A stretch of DNA of 64,000 nt. It comes from Paraburkholderia unamae. Its GTDB lineage: Bacteria > Pseudomonadota > Gammaproteobacteria > Burkholderiales > Burkholderiaceae. Numbering within the stretch: the stretch's first letter is position 1; each line of letters begins with the position of its first letter. This document shows positions 24,987 to 35,145 of this stretch, piece by piece. The DNA lies in contig NZ_QLSU01000035.1 in the NCBI RefSeq assembly GCF_003268775.1, forward strand, positions 1-64,000, given 5' to 3'. The notes under the pieces are model-generated. The model did not search any database. It worked only from the letters and a program-made list of their open reading frames with translations, and had not been told where the DNA came from. The position numbers were made by a program, and so were the translations under genes.

Positions 24987-25148
24987 GCGGGAGGTTGAAT
25001 GTGAGGCCAACGAGTGAGACCAACGATGGAAACCAGCGAATGACGCCGACGCAACCGCCGCGCAAGCTGCGCCGCCCGGCTGCGCGGCATCAGCCACGGA
25101 AGCAGGGGTGCAACAAATGCGGCTGAGCGCGCGGCGAACGATCCGCGC

Positions 25149-25547
25149 CTATTGCATGCTGACGCCGCCGGGGCGGCGCAATTTCGCCAGTCCCGTGGCG
25201 AACGACATCACCTCGGTCATGTGCGCCGCTTGCGCGGGATGCAGCCGGAACGACAGTTCGGCGCCGCCCGGCAAGCGAAAGCTCACGACGAGATGCGGCA
25301 CGTCGCCCGATTCGCGGCCGATCTCCCAGGCCTCACAAGGCATGGTGAATTTCACGCTTGCGGTTTTCTGGCGAATGCGCTCGGAGCGGCCAATCGCGTT
25401 CGAGAGCGCCGCGAGCAGTTCGTGCATCACCGAGCAATGCAGCGCGACGCTGTTCGGCTGATTGCCGTTCACCATCAGATACTGGCCGTCCGCAGTCAGC
25501 TCGAAATCGTGCAGGGAATGAATGGCGAGAGCCGGGGACGAAGACAT
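25149..25547 (-). CDS. Small protein of unknown function
   Basis: A 132-residue soluble protein with no signal peptide, beginning MSSSPALAIHSLHDFELTAD. It appears to be a mostly beta protein with a helical middle (HELLAALSNAIGRSERIRQK). I do not recognise a family. It lies 162 bp upstream of the BamA paralogue on the same strand, and might share its transcript, but the gap is long. Confidence 0.65.
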   Translation of the reverse strand: MSSSPALAIHSLHDFELTADGQYLMVNGNQPNSVALHCSVMHELLAALSNAIGRSERIRQKTASVKFTMPCEAWEIGRESGDVPHLVVSFRLPGGAELSFRLHPAQAAHMTEVMSFATGLAKLRRPGGVSMQ

Positions 25548-25758
25548 GAGCAGCGCTCCGTGACAAAAGCATCGGCGGAGTCTAGTGCCGCGGGCGCGGC
25601 GCGGGCGTTACCCACGCGTTACACGAATTACTTTCATCAATATTGCGTGCGTGTGGAATGCTGACGCTTCGGGCGCGCGCGGCTAATGCCGTACGCACGT
25701 GAAGCGGCTTACGACCGGCGGCCTTCGGCCCGATGAACGCGATGACGTGAAAATTTTT

Positions 25759-25777
25759 CGTAACCGGAGCGGTTACG
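25759..25777. repeat. Short perfect inverted repeat
   Basis: Arms CGTAACCG and CGGTTACG around GAG. It lies 58 bp past the stop codon of the unknown protein gene at 25835, and a T-poor AAAAATTTT follows on the minus strand, so it may be a weak terminator. A second hairpin GCCGCTT-CGA-AAGCGGC sits at 25815-25831. Otherwise 25548-25834 is empty. Confidence 0.4.
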
Positions 25778-25834
25778 CGTGCTTTCGATAAGCAGACAAG
25801 TTTCCTGACACTGTGCCGCTTCGAAAGCGGCGCG

Positions 25835-26587
25835 CTACACGGTGAAATCCGCACGAAACGCCGAAACGGGGGCATGCACCGCAAGCGCTTGCACAGGAAA
25901 GCACTGCACGAGGCGAGCAAAATCGCGTTCGCGTTCGGCCTGGGCGAGCAACTTCGCAGCGCTGTCCTTGCGGACACACCCATGACGGTCGAGAAATTGC
26001 CCCCAGAGCGAAAGCGCGCGCAAACGGGCCACCGGTTGCGCGCTTGCCACATACACAGCAGGAAAGAGCCGCCGATACGCAGGCAGGTTGTAAAGCCACG
26101 ATGTGCCGTGCACAAGCGGGTCGCGCGACGCGTCGCCGCTCTCATACAGATGCGCGCGCAAATGATCGATCAGGCGGCGCAGTTCGTCGCGCCGCGCGTC
26201 GAAGCGCCGGATGTCTAGCGGCGACAGGCCGTTGTCGGCCTGGGCGTTGAAGTGCAGGCGCAGGCCGCCGTGCGGCTCGCGCGCATAAGAAAAGCAGCCG
26301 AACGTTGCCACGACCGCCGGGCCCGCCCGGTGCGTCTCGTACGCCTGGCAGCGCTGCACATGGCGCCAGGTCCACTCGCACTGCCCGGCCTCGCTTGCAT
26401 ATCTGTTGATGCCGCTGAGATAGGCTTCCCAGAGGGGATGCGCGGCGTCGAAACCCCGCCCCGCGCCAAAGCGCACGTACAGGTTCGTGCAGTCGAGCAG
26501 CGCCGCGCCAAGCGGCATGTCCGCCAGGCGCGCCGCCGCGCGCGCGAAGCGCACCTGGAGGTCGTAGAACGCGCGTTCGGGTCTCAC
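25835..26587 (-). CDS. Protein of unknown function, divergent from squalene synthase-like gene
   Basis: About 250 residues, no signal peptide or membrane segment, basic and rich in Arg, Ala, Tyr and Trp. Recognisable stretches are LDCTNLYVRFGAGRGFDAAH and ATFGCFSYAREPHGG; no family comes to mind. The start is uncertain. GTG at 26587 follows GAGG/GGGAG on the minus strand and is preferred to TTG at 26617, which lacks a site. It is divergent from the squalene/phytoene synthase gene with a gap of about 70 bp, so the two may be co-regulated. Confidence 0.6.
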   Translation of the reverse strand: MRPERAFYDLQVRFARAAARLADMPLGAALLDCTNLYVRFGAGRGFDAAHPLWEAYLSGINRYASEAGQCEWTWRHVQRCQAYETHRAGPAVVATFGCFSYAREPHGGLRLHFNAQADNGLSPLDIRRFDARRDELRRLIDHLRAHLYESGDASRDPLVHGTSWLYNLPAYRRLFPAVYVASAQPVARLRALSLWGQFLDRHGCVRKDSAAKLLAQAERERDFARLVQCFPVQALAVHAPVSAFRADFTV

Positions 26588-26658
26588 CAGGCCTCGTCTC
26601 CCTCGTCCACGATACAATGCGGCTGCGTCCGATCCGTCCCTCGCTGCCTCTATCCAAC

Positions 26659-27714
26659 ATGCAGAATTCTACCCGGGCCTTCCTTCTGGGCCCGTTGCTC
26701 AAAGGCGTTTCCCGTTCGTTCTACCTCACCATGCGCGTGCTGCCCGGCGGCATGCGCGACCCGGTGGGCGAAGCCTATCTGCTCGCGCGCGCCGCCGACA
26801 CCATCGCCGACACCGCGCTCATTCCGCCACCACGGCGGCTCGCGCTGCTGCTCGCGCTGCGCGAGCGCGTGAACGGCACGACGAACGACGACAGCTTGCT
26901 CGCCGATCTCGCGGGCGAGGTCGCGGGCCAGCAAACGCAATCGGACGAGAAATTGCTGCTCGAGTCGCTGGGCGGCGCGCTCGACGTGCTCGCGCAACTC
27001 GACGACGCCGACCGCCAGGCCGTGCGCGAGATCGTCACGACGCTCACCGAGGGCATGGAATTCGATCTGCGCACCTTCCCCGACGAGCGCTCGGGCCAGG
27101 TGGCCGCGCTGCGCACGTGGGACGAACTGGACCGCTATACATACCTCGTGGCGGGCTGCGTGGGCGAGTTCTGGACGAAGATGACTTACATGCATCTGCC
27201 CGGCACGCTCGCGCCCGCACTGGAGCAAACCATGCACGCGCGCGGCATCCGCTTCGGCAAGGCCTTGCAGATGGTGAACGTGCTGCGCGACTGCGGCAAG
27301 GACCTGCGTATCGGGCGCTGCTACCTGCCCGCCTCGATGCTGGCCCAGGCCGGTCTCAGCGCGCAGGATCTGATGCAGCCCGGCGCCTGCGCACGCGCCC
27401 GGCCGATCATGCTCGAACTCGTGCGCATCGCGCTCGACCACTTCCGCGCGGCCATCGACTATACGTTCGCGCTGCCGCGCCTTTCGGTGCGCCTGCGGCT
27501 CGCGTGCCTCTGGCCCATCCTGATCGGCCTCGAAACGCTCGATCGGCTCGTGGACAACCACGACTGGCTCGATCCCGCGAAAACCTCCAAGGTCACGCGC
27601 AACGACGTCTACCGCATCCTGGCCTGCTCGACGGCGCTCGCGCCTTCAAACGCACTGCTCGGTGTCTGGTTCAAACGCCTGATCACGCGCATCGAGGTGC
27701 GCCTGAAGGCCTGA
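26659..27714 (+). CDS. Squalene/phytoene synthase family protein
   Basis: A 351-residue trans-isoprenyl diphosphate synthase of the head-to-head type, which condenses two prenyl diphosphates (for example farnesyl diphosphate to squalene). The first Asp motif is D47-TIA-D51, and the second is in NVLRDCGKD with D211 and D215, followed by GRCYLP. The family usually has DxxED in the second motif; here Glu is replaced by Lys (GKD), which may matter for activity. C-terminal hydrophobic region at about 285-310. No hpn, crt or shc genes are nearby, so its pathway is open. Confidence 0.88.
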   Translation: MQNSTRAFLLGPLLKGVSRSFYLTMRVLPGGMRDPVGEAYLLARAADTIADTALIPPPRRLALLLALRERVNGTTNDDSLLADLAGEVAGQQTQSDEKLLLESLGGALDVLAQLDDADRQAVREIVTTLTEGMEFDLRTFPDERSGQVAALRTWDELDRYTYLVAGCVGEFWTKMTYMHLPGTLAPALEQTMHARGIRFGKALQMVNVLRDCGKDLRIGRCYLPASMLAQAGLSAQDLMQPGACARARPIMLELVRIALDHFRAAIDYTFALPRLSVRLRLACLWPILIGLETLDRLVDNHDWLDPAKTSKVTRNDVYRILACSTALAPSNALLGVWFKRLITRIEVRLKA

Positions 27715-27734
27715 GCGACTGAGCACGCGCCCAT

Positions 27735-27760
27735 AAAAAAGGCGCGCCACGCGGCGCGCC
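27735..27760 (-). terminator. Terminator between convergent genes, downstream of mmsB
   Basis: Perfect 8-bp stem GGCGCGCC / GGCGCGCC with loop ACGC. On the minus strand it is followed by six T residues (27735-27740 as A on the plus strand), 22 bp after the mmsB stop. The plus side has only TTGTG, so it mainly serves the leftward operon. Confidence 0.88.
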
Positions 27761-27781
27761 TTGTGCGACTCACAACGACAC

Positions 27782-28672
27782 TCAGCCCTTTTCGCCGCGA
27801 TAGAGCTTGATGATCGCGGAAAAGTCGAGCTTGCCGTCGCCACGGCTGCTCATGGCCTGGTAGAGCTGCTGCGCGAGCGCGCCCATGTAGGCTGGCTGAT
27901 GCACGCCCTTCGCGGCGTCGGTGGCGAGGCCGAGATCCTTGAGCATGAGATCGGTGCCGAAGCCGCCCGTATAGCCGCGCGTGGAAGGCGCGGTCTCGAT
28001 CACGCCAGGGAACGGGTTATACGTGTCCGAACTCCAGCAACGCCCCGTGGACGTGTTCATGATGCCGCCCAGCACCTTGGGGTCGATGCCGAGCGACTCG
28101 CCCAGCGCCATCGCCTCGGCCACGCCCGCCATCGTGATGCCCAGCACGAGGTTGTTGCAGATCTTCGCGACCTGCCCCGTGCCCGTCTCGCCGCAATGGA
28201 CGATGTTCTTGCCCATGCCCGTGAGCACGGGCTTCACGCTCTCGTAGTCCGCCGCGCTGCCGCCCACCATGAACGTGAGCGTGCCCGCCGCCGCGCCGCC
28301 CGTGCCGCCCGAAACGGGCGCGTCGACGAATGCGTTACCCTGAGCCGCGGCCAGCTTCGCGAACGCCTTCACGCTCGCCGGGTCGATCGTGCTCGAATCG
28401 ATGATCGTCACGCCCTTCGCGATGCCCGCGAGCACGCCGTCCTCGGCGGTGAGCGCGCTGTGCACGTGCGCGGCCGCGGGCAGCATGGTGATGACGCATT
28501 CGGCGCCGCTCGCCGCCGCCTTCGCCGACGCGGCCTTCTGCGCGCCCGCATCGGCGAGCGCCTGCATGGCGCTTGCGCTCAGGTCGAACACCGACACCGC
28601 ATGTCCCGCCTTGAGCAGATTGAGCGCCATCGGCGCGCCCATGTGGCCCAACCCGATGAATCCGATTTTCAT
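27782..28672 (-). CDS. mmsB: 3-hydroxyisobutyrate dehydrogenase
   Basis: A 296-residue NAD-dependent beta-hydroxyacid dehydrogenase of valine breakdown, oxidising 3-hydroxyisobutyrate to methylmalonate semialdehyde. Rossmann motif GFIGLGHMGAPM (4-15), substrate-binding DAPVSGGTGGA (118-128) and catalytic lysine K170 in GQVAKICNN are all present. Second gene of the mmsAB operon, 52 bp after mmsA, so product and next enzyme are co-expressed. A terminator follows. Confidence 0.95.
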   Translation of the reverse strand: MKIGFIGLGHMGAPMALNLLKAGHAVSVFDLSASAMQALADAGAQKAASAKAAASGAECVITMLPAAAHVHSALTAEDGVLAGIAKGVTIIDSSTIDPASVKAFAKLAAAQGNAFVDAPVSGGTGGAAAGTLTFMVGGSAADYESVKPVLTGMGKNIVHCGETGTGQVAKICNNLVLGITMAGVAEAMALGESLGIDPKVLGGIMNTSTGRCWSSDTYNPFPGVIETAPSTRGYTGGFGTDLMLKDLGLATDAAKGVHQPAYMGALAQQLYQAMSSRGDGKLDFSAIIKLYRGEKG

Positions 28673-28724
28673 GCGCCTGTCTCCGTTATTGTTCAGGATC
28701 CCAAATCTCCATCAGGACCGTATC

Positions 28725-30251
<1,527 letters not shown>

Positions 30252-30498
30252 CTTGAACTCTCCCTGATGGATTCGAACGGGCCGGCCTGGGCCGGACAAA
30301 ACGGAATAACCGAAATCTTCAATGGCGGCGCGCACGAGCGCCTGCACACGAAGACAGGCGCGGCGTGCGTCACAGGAATGGAGGCGTGCGAGGGAACGAA
30401 AGTCGCGTTGAAGGCGAGCGTGTTGCGCTGCCGCCGGGCGTGGCGGTCGACTGCATGGGCATCGTCTGTCTCCATCCTTGTTGTACGTGACCGTATAT

Positions 30499-30528
30499 GT
30501 TGCGGTCTGCAACGAGTATAGTTACTCG
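30499..30528. promoter_or_regulatory. Two adjacent dyads between mmsA and the LysR gene
   Basis: GTTGC-GGTCT-GCAAC (30499-30513) is directly followed by CGAGTA-TAGT-TACTCG (30513-30528), 38 bp before the LysR start codon. Two neighbouring dyads are the usual arrangement of recognition and activation sites of LysR regulators. The remaining 30252-30498 shows no gene. Confidence 0.55.
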
Positions 30529-30565
30529 AATATCCACGGCATATAGATGAAAAAGCCCATCCGAT

Positions 30566-31519
30566 ATGCAAAAAAACACAACGAGCAAAATGGAGACACT
30601 GAACTGGGACGATTTGCGCTACTTCCTCGAAGTCGCGCGCACGCAACGCGCGAGCGGGGCGGCAAAGCGCCTGGGCGTGGATCACACCACGGTCGCGCGC
30701 CGGGTGCGTGAGCTGGAGGCGGCGCTCGGCACGGTCCTGTTCGACAAGTCGCGCTCAGGCGGCTTCGTGCTGACGGCCGAAGGCCAGCGCCTGCTGGCCT
30801 ATGCCGACGCAGTGGAAACCACGGTGCAGTCGGCCAGCGAGCAGTTCGCGCTGGGCGCGCAGTCGCTCTCGGGCCATGTGCGCGTGGGCTCGACGGAGGG
30901 GTTCGGCTGCTTTTTTCTCGCGCCGCAACTGGCGCGCTTCACGGGCCAGCATCCCGACATGTCGATCGACCTGTTGCCGGTGCCGCATTTCGTGAGCCTG
31001 TCAAAGCGCGAGGCCGACCTCGCGATCATGCTGGAGCGGCCCGAGCGCGGGCAGTATGTCTACACGAAGCTGTGCGACTACCGGTTGCGCCTGTACGGCA
31101 CGCCGGCTTATCTGGAGCGCCACGAGCGCATCCGTTCGCCCGTCGACCTGCGCAATCACGCGTTTATCAGCTATGTCGCCGATCTGGCGTTCAGCCACGA
31201 ACTGCTCTATCTCGAACGAACGGCGCCGAACGTGACCGCGAACCTGTGCAGCACCAGCGTGATCGCGCAATACCATGCTGCATTGCAGGGTAGCGCGCTC
31301 GCTATCCTGCCTTGCTTCATGGCGGCGCCCGACCCGCGCCTGGTGGCCATCCTGCCCGACGAGATCGTCGTGACGCGGCGCTTCTGGCTGTGCAGCCGCG
31401 AGGACCTGCGCAAGTTGCGGCGCATCACGTCGCTGTGGGACTACCTGCGCGCGGCGGCCGACGCCAACCGTCCGCTGCTGATGGGCGAATCGCCGCACAT
31501 GCACTACGTAGAGCCCTGA
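30566..31519 (+). CDS. LysR-family regulator, probably of mmsAB
   Basis: A 317-residue LysR regulator. Helix-turn-helix in LNWDDLRYFLEVARTQRASG and AAKRLGVDHTTVARRVRELE (about 11-70), substrate domain about 95-300. A second in-frame ATG at 30590 (METLNWDDL) is a possible start. It is divergent from mmsA across two dyads, so it probably controls the operon. In Pseudomonas mmsAB is instead controlled by an AraC-type protein, MmsR. Confidence 0.9.
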   Translation: MQKNTTSKMETLNWDDLRYFLEVARTQRASGAAKRLGVDHTTVARRVRELEAALGTVLFDKSRSGGFVLTAEGQRLLAYADAVETTVQSASEQFALGAQSLSGHVRVGSTEGFGCFFLAPQLARFTGQHPDMSIDLLPVPHFVSLSKREADLAIMLERPERGQYVYTKLCDYRLRLYGTPAYLERHERIRSPVDLRNHAFISYVADLAFSHELLYLERTAPNVTANLCSTSVIAQYHAALQGSALAILPCFMAAPDPRLVAILPDEIVVTRRFWLCSREDLRKLRRITSLWDYLRAAADANRPLLMGESPHMHYVEP

Positions 31520-31535
31520 CTCGCCCTAATCCACT

Positions 31536-31565
31536 CTGAGCCGCCCTGAGCTGCCCTGAGCCGCG
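31536..31565. repeat. Three tandem 10-bp repeats
   Basis: CTGAGCCGCC, CTGAGCTGCC and CTGAGCCGCG follow each other directly 16 bp after the LysR stop codon. Probable slippage array. Confidence 0.75.
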
Positions 31566-31576
31566 CCCGGCGGGCA

Positions 31577-31622
31577 ATAAAAAAGCCGCACATGCCATCC
31601 ACCAGGGGATGGCATGTGCGGC
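31577..31622 (-). terminator. Strong terminator of the BON-domain gene
   Basis: Perfect 16-bp stem (31585-31600 with 31607-31622) and 6-nt loop ACCAGG. On the minus strand it is followed by a T-rich run (AATAAAAAA on the plus strand, 31577-31584). It lies 94 bp past the BON gene stop and also separates it from the convergent LysR gene. Confidence 0.85.
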
Positions 31623-31715
31623 CTTCGGGACGAACCCGGAGCTTATCGGTTCCGGCGTTGCCTCCCGCACCTTCAGGGGCGCGAGGCGAGTGCCGGCACG
31701 CGATACGCGGATCGA

Positions 31716-32123
31716 TCAGGTCCCAACCGGGCGGATCGTCAGCGCGTTACGCACCGACGTCACGCCTTGAACGCCCTTGGCGACGTCCGTTGCGCGATCG
31801 ACCTGCGACTGCTCGGGCACCGTGCCTTGCAGGATGACGGCGCCGTCTTTCGCGCGCACGGTGATGTTGGAGACGCTGATTTGCTTGTCACGGGCGAGGG
31901 CCGAGCGGACCTTGCGGCCGAGCGCGCGGTTGGCGGCGCGGGCTTGCTTCAGCGCAGCCTTCGACTGGTTGACGTCGTGCTGGGCGGCAGCGGTCGGACC
32001 GCTGGCCGTGGCGGCTGCCGCGGGCGCTGCGGGTGCGGAGGCCGCATCTTGTGCGTAGACCTGGAACGAAGCCGCCACGAGAACCGTGGTTGCCGCCAGC
32101 TTGAATACCTGAATTGCCTTCAT
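31716..32123 (-). CDS. BON-domain periplasmic protein
   Basis: A 135-residue exported protein: signal peptide 1-24 (cut VYA-QD), an Ala/Pro-rich spacer (26-45), a basic helix, then one BON domain (about 65-130) with the typical ISVSNITVRAKDGAVILQGT segment and conserved glycine. BON domains bind membranes or phospholipids, as in OsmY. Likely a periplasmic stress protein. Monocistronic, with a strong terminator. Confidence 0.88.
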   Translation of the reverse strand: MKAIQVFKLAATTVLVAASFQVYAQDAASAPAAPAAAATASGPTAAAQHDVNQSKAALKQARAANRALGRKVRSALARDKQISVSNITVRAKDGAVILQGTVPEQSQVDRATDVAKGVQGVTSVRNALTIRPVGT

Positions 32124-32637
32124 GCAGTTTCTCCTGTTGTCACAGTCTTATTGCTGACCCGGAACGGGTCGGTTCACTACACACATTCACCACAAAACAT
32201 TCGCGCGCCAAAACGCGTTGGGGAGTAACAATACTCCAACAATTTCATTCTTGATGCGAAGCGTGCCAGATCCGTGATTCCACGCCACACTCTGGCATTC
32301 TTTTCAGCAGACAAATCGCTTTCCGTGTTCGAATGGGGCGTTTGACCTGTTTGCCCAAATAGTGAAGCGCGTTGCGTAAATGCATTTGTAAAGCGTTCAA
32401 GCGTCATTTCGCCGGCGCTGCATTGCATCCAACATTGCGGCTATTAAGCATTTCGGCGCAATGCGTTAAAGCGTGTTCCGCCTTGGTGCATGCCACATGA
32501 ATACGGACGCTAATGGCGCTTTGCGGCGTATTCGGCCTCTCTATTGAAGGAGCAACGCGCATCGCACTCGCAGCGTTGACAACGCGAGCACAGGTTTACC
32601 CCGAATAGCCAATTGGCAATGCGAGTGCATGGCCGCT
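32124..32637. other. AT-richer intergenic region, no gene seen
   Basis: 514 bp with clearly lower GC than the flanks, between the BON gene start and the LysR gene end. It must hold the BON gene promoter. Short palindromes GCCAATTGGC (32607-32616) and TTGGCCAA (near 32642) are present. No open frame is convincing. The composition might reflect a remnant of foreign DNA or a large regulatory region. Confidence 0.45.
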
Positions 32638-33519
32638 TCAATTGGCCAATTGCGCCTTGATCCATCGATAGAACTGCTGGATGGCCGCTTCGCGTGGATG
32701 GCCTTCGCGCCATGTGAAGTAATAGTCGAGCGACGCGGGAATGCGCACCTGGCCGAGTTGCACCAGGGCGCCGCGCTCGATGAAACCGCGCGCCAGTTGC
32801 AGGCGCGCCGTGGCCGCGCCCTGCCCGGCCACCGTGGCTTGCAGCAGCAAGCCCGCGTCGTCGAACACGGGGCCCCGCTCGGGCTCCTCGCCCGCCACGC
32901 CCGCGGCGTCGAAGAAGTCGCGCCACGAACGGCGCGAAAAGCGCAGCAGCGGCATCTTCGCGAGATCCTCCATGCGAAAGTCCGGATAGCGGGCAAGCAA
33001 GGCCGGGCTGCAAACGGCCACGACCTGGTCGTCCAGCAGCTTGCGGATCTGGAAACCGGGTTCCTCGACCCGGCGGTGCCAGATGCCCATGTCGAACGGA
33101 TACGGGTCGGGCGGCGTGATGTCGGCGTGCATGCGCAACGACAGATCGACCATCGGATAGCGGTCGTAGAAGTCGCCGAGCCGCGGAATCAGCCAGACGG
33201 ACGCAAAATCGGACATCACGCTCAGTTCGAGCCGCGTCACGCCGCTCACGCCGGGGCGCGTGGCGTCGAGCGCCTCGCGCAGGTCGTCGAGACTGCGGCG
33301 CACGCGCTCGGCGAGTTGCGCGCCCGCCGCCGTGGGAATCATGCGGCTGCCGGTGCGCCGGAACAGTGCAACGCCAAGCTCCGTTTCGAGCGCACGCAGA
33401 TGGTGGCTCACGGCGCTGTGCGTCAAATGCAATTCTTCCGCGGCGCGGCTGAAACTGCGCCGCCGCGCGGCGGCTTCTAGGGCGCGCAGCGCCTGCAAGG
33501 GGGGGAGGGATCGGGCCAT
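32638..33519 (-). CDS. LysR-family regulator, GcvA-like
   Basis: A 293-residue LysR regulator of the GcvA/AmpR branch: LPPLQALRALEAAARRRSFS at residues 5-24 and AAEELHLTHSAVSHHLRALE follow the family pattern closely. Substrate domain about 92-290. It is divergent from the MFS transporter gene with 112 bp between, so that gene is the likely target. Confidence 0.92.
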   Translation of the reverse strand: MARSLPPLQALRALEAAARRRSFSRAAEELHLTHSAVSHHLRALETELGVALFRRTGSRMIPTAAGAQLAERVRRSLDDLREALDATRPGVSGVTRLELSVMSDFASVWLIPRLGDFYDRYPMVDLSLRMHADITPPDPYPFDMGIWHRRVEEPGFQIRKLLDDQVVAVCSPALLARYPDFRMEDLAKMPLLRFSRRSWRDFFDAAGVAGEEPERGPVFDDAGLLLQATVAGQGAATARLQLARGFIERGALVQLGQVRIPASLDYYFTWREGHPREAAIQQFYRWIKAQLAN

Positions 33520-33631
33520 GACGTCAAATTCTACTCACAATGCCGTTTGAAATCTCTCTCTGGCCTCATGCACCACAATCGCCAATAATCGAGCCCAGGC
33601 ATTCAATCCGCTTTCGGGCTTCCCCCGTACC

Positions 33632-34879
33632 ATGACCTCACTCAGACTGCGCGTGTTCGCCGTATTCGCGCTCGGCTACTTCATTTCGTACCTGTTTCGG
33701 GGCGTCAATCTCGGCTTTGCGCCTTTTCTCTCACACGAACTGGGCTTTACCGCCACCGACCTCGGCACGCTCACGAGCGTCTATTTCCTCGGCTTCGCGG
33801 GTGCCCAGATTCCGGGCGGCGTGCTGCTCGACCACTATGGGCCGCGCCGCGTCACCGCGTGCGTCATGCTCGTGGCCGCGGCGGGCGCGGTGATTTTCGG
33901 GGTTTCGCACAACCTGGCCGCGATGATGGTCGGCCGCCTGCTGATCGGCGTGGGCGTCTCGGTGTGCCTGGGCGGCGCGTTCAAGGCCACCGCGCAGCAC
34001 TTTCCCGTCGCGCAGCTCACGCTCGTGAACGGCCTCGTGATGGCCGTGGGGGGGCTGGGCGGCGTGGCCGTGGGCGCGCCGCTCTCGTGGCTGCTTTCCA
34101 TTGCGCCGTGGCGCTCGGTGAGCCTCGGTCTGGCCGTGCTCACGGCCGTCGTGGCCGCCATCATCTGGATGGGCGGGCCGCGCACGCGCGACACCCACCA
34201 CCAGGCGAGCGTGCTCGAACAGTTCAAGGGCACCGCCCACATCCTGCGCAGCCGGGCGTTCTGGAAAACGGCGACCTTCTCCAGCCTCACCCAGGCGGTG
34301 TTCTACGCCATGCAGTCCCTGTGGGTGGGCGCGTTCCTGCGCGATGTCGTGCCGGCCGGCACCGCCGATATCGGCACGCGCGCGGCCTCGCTCGTTTCCG
34401 TGCTGGGCGGCGCGTTCATTGCCGGCAACATCGGCTTCGGCGCGCTCGCACGCGGCTTCGAGCGGCGCGGCGTGAGCGTGCACCTCTTCTCCGGCGTGAC
34501 GATGGCGCTCTTCGTGCTCGTGCAGGCCCTGCTCGCGGCGCGCGCGCCGCTGCCCGCCACGCTGCTGTGGGCGGCATATGGCGCGCTCGGCGGCACCGGC
34601 ATCCTCACTTATGCGGTGCTCGCCGAATACTTTCCGCCACGCCTGATCGGCCGCGTGAACACCACCTTCACGCTCGTCATCTTCATCGGCATTTTCGTGT
34701 TGCAGATCGCGATCGGCGCCGCGCTCGCGCACTGGCCCGCACTCGACGGCCATTACCCCGCCGTCGCGCATCAAACCGTGTGGGCCATCCTTGTGGTACT
34801 GCAAGTGCTGTGCGCGGTGTGGTACTTCATGCCGGCGCGGCGCACCAGCGCGGCGCGCCACGCGATCGAAACGCAATAA
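33632..34879 (+). CDS. MFS transporter
   Basis: A 415-residue inner-membrane transporter with 12 predicted segments. The N terminus FALGYFISYLFRGVNLGFAP and the loop VLLDHYGPRRVTACVMLV (motif A in altered form) mark the major facilitator superfamily, in the branch of small-molecule or cyanate-type permeases. Divergent from a GcvA-like LysR gene. Substrate unknown. Confidence 0.9.
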   Translation: MTSLRLRVFAVFALGYFISYLFRGVNLGFAPFLSHELGFTATDLGTLTSVYFLGFAGAQIPGGVLLDHYGPRRVTACVMLVAAAGAVIFGVSHNLAAMMVGRLLIGVGVSVCLGGAFKATAQHFPVAQLTLVNGLVMAVGGLGGVAVGAPLSWLLSIAPWRSVSLGLAVLTAVVAAIIWMGGPRTRDTHHQASVLEQFKGTAHILRSRAFWKTATFSSLTQAVFYAMQSLWVGAFLRDVVPAGTADIGTRAASLVSVLGGAFIAGNIGFGALARGFERRGVSVHLFSGVTMALFVLVQALLAARAPLPATLLWAAYGALGGTGILTYAVLAEYFPPRLIGRVNTTFTLVIFIGIFVLQIAIGAALAHWPALDGHYPAVAHQTVWAILVVLQVLCAVWYFMPARRTSAARHAIETQ

Positions 34880-35145
34880 AGCGCCTGCGTGGCGCGGCTT
34901 TGCGCCCGCGTTCATTTCGATAGCACGATTTCTTCCTTTGACGCGCGCCGCGCTCCACTAACATGGATGCGCGAGCGTCGCGCGCTGTACTCGTGCGATA
35001 CAACATCCCGGTCGAGAAAAGCAAATCTCGATTCATTGGTTGTCCTGATCGCTGGGTCCGGAAAAGAATGACCCAAGGGCAACGACGGCCAGCCACGGCT
35101 CGCTGGAGTGCCCCCTCGTTTCGTCACTCCTGTCCGAACCTGCCC

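Noticed and set aside
32124..32637. A small gene in the AT-richer gap (83-codon frame at 32177-32428)
   Set aside because: No ribosome binding site, no codon bias, no recognisable protein.
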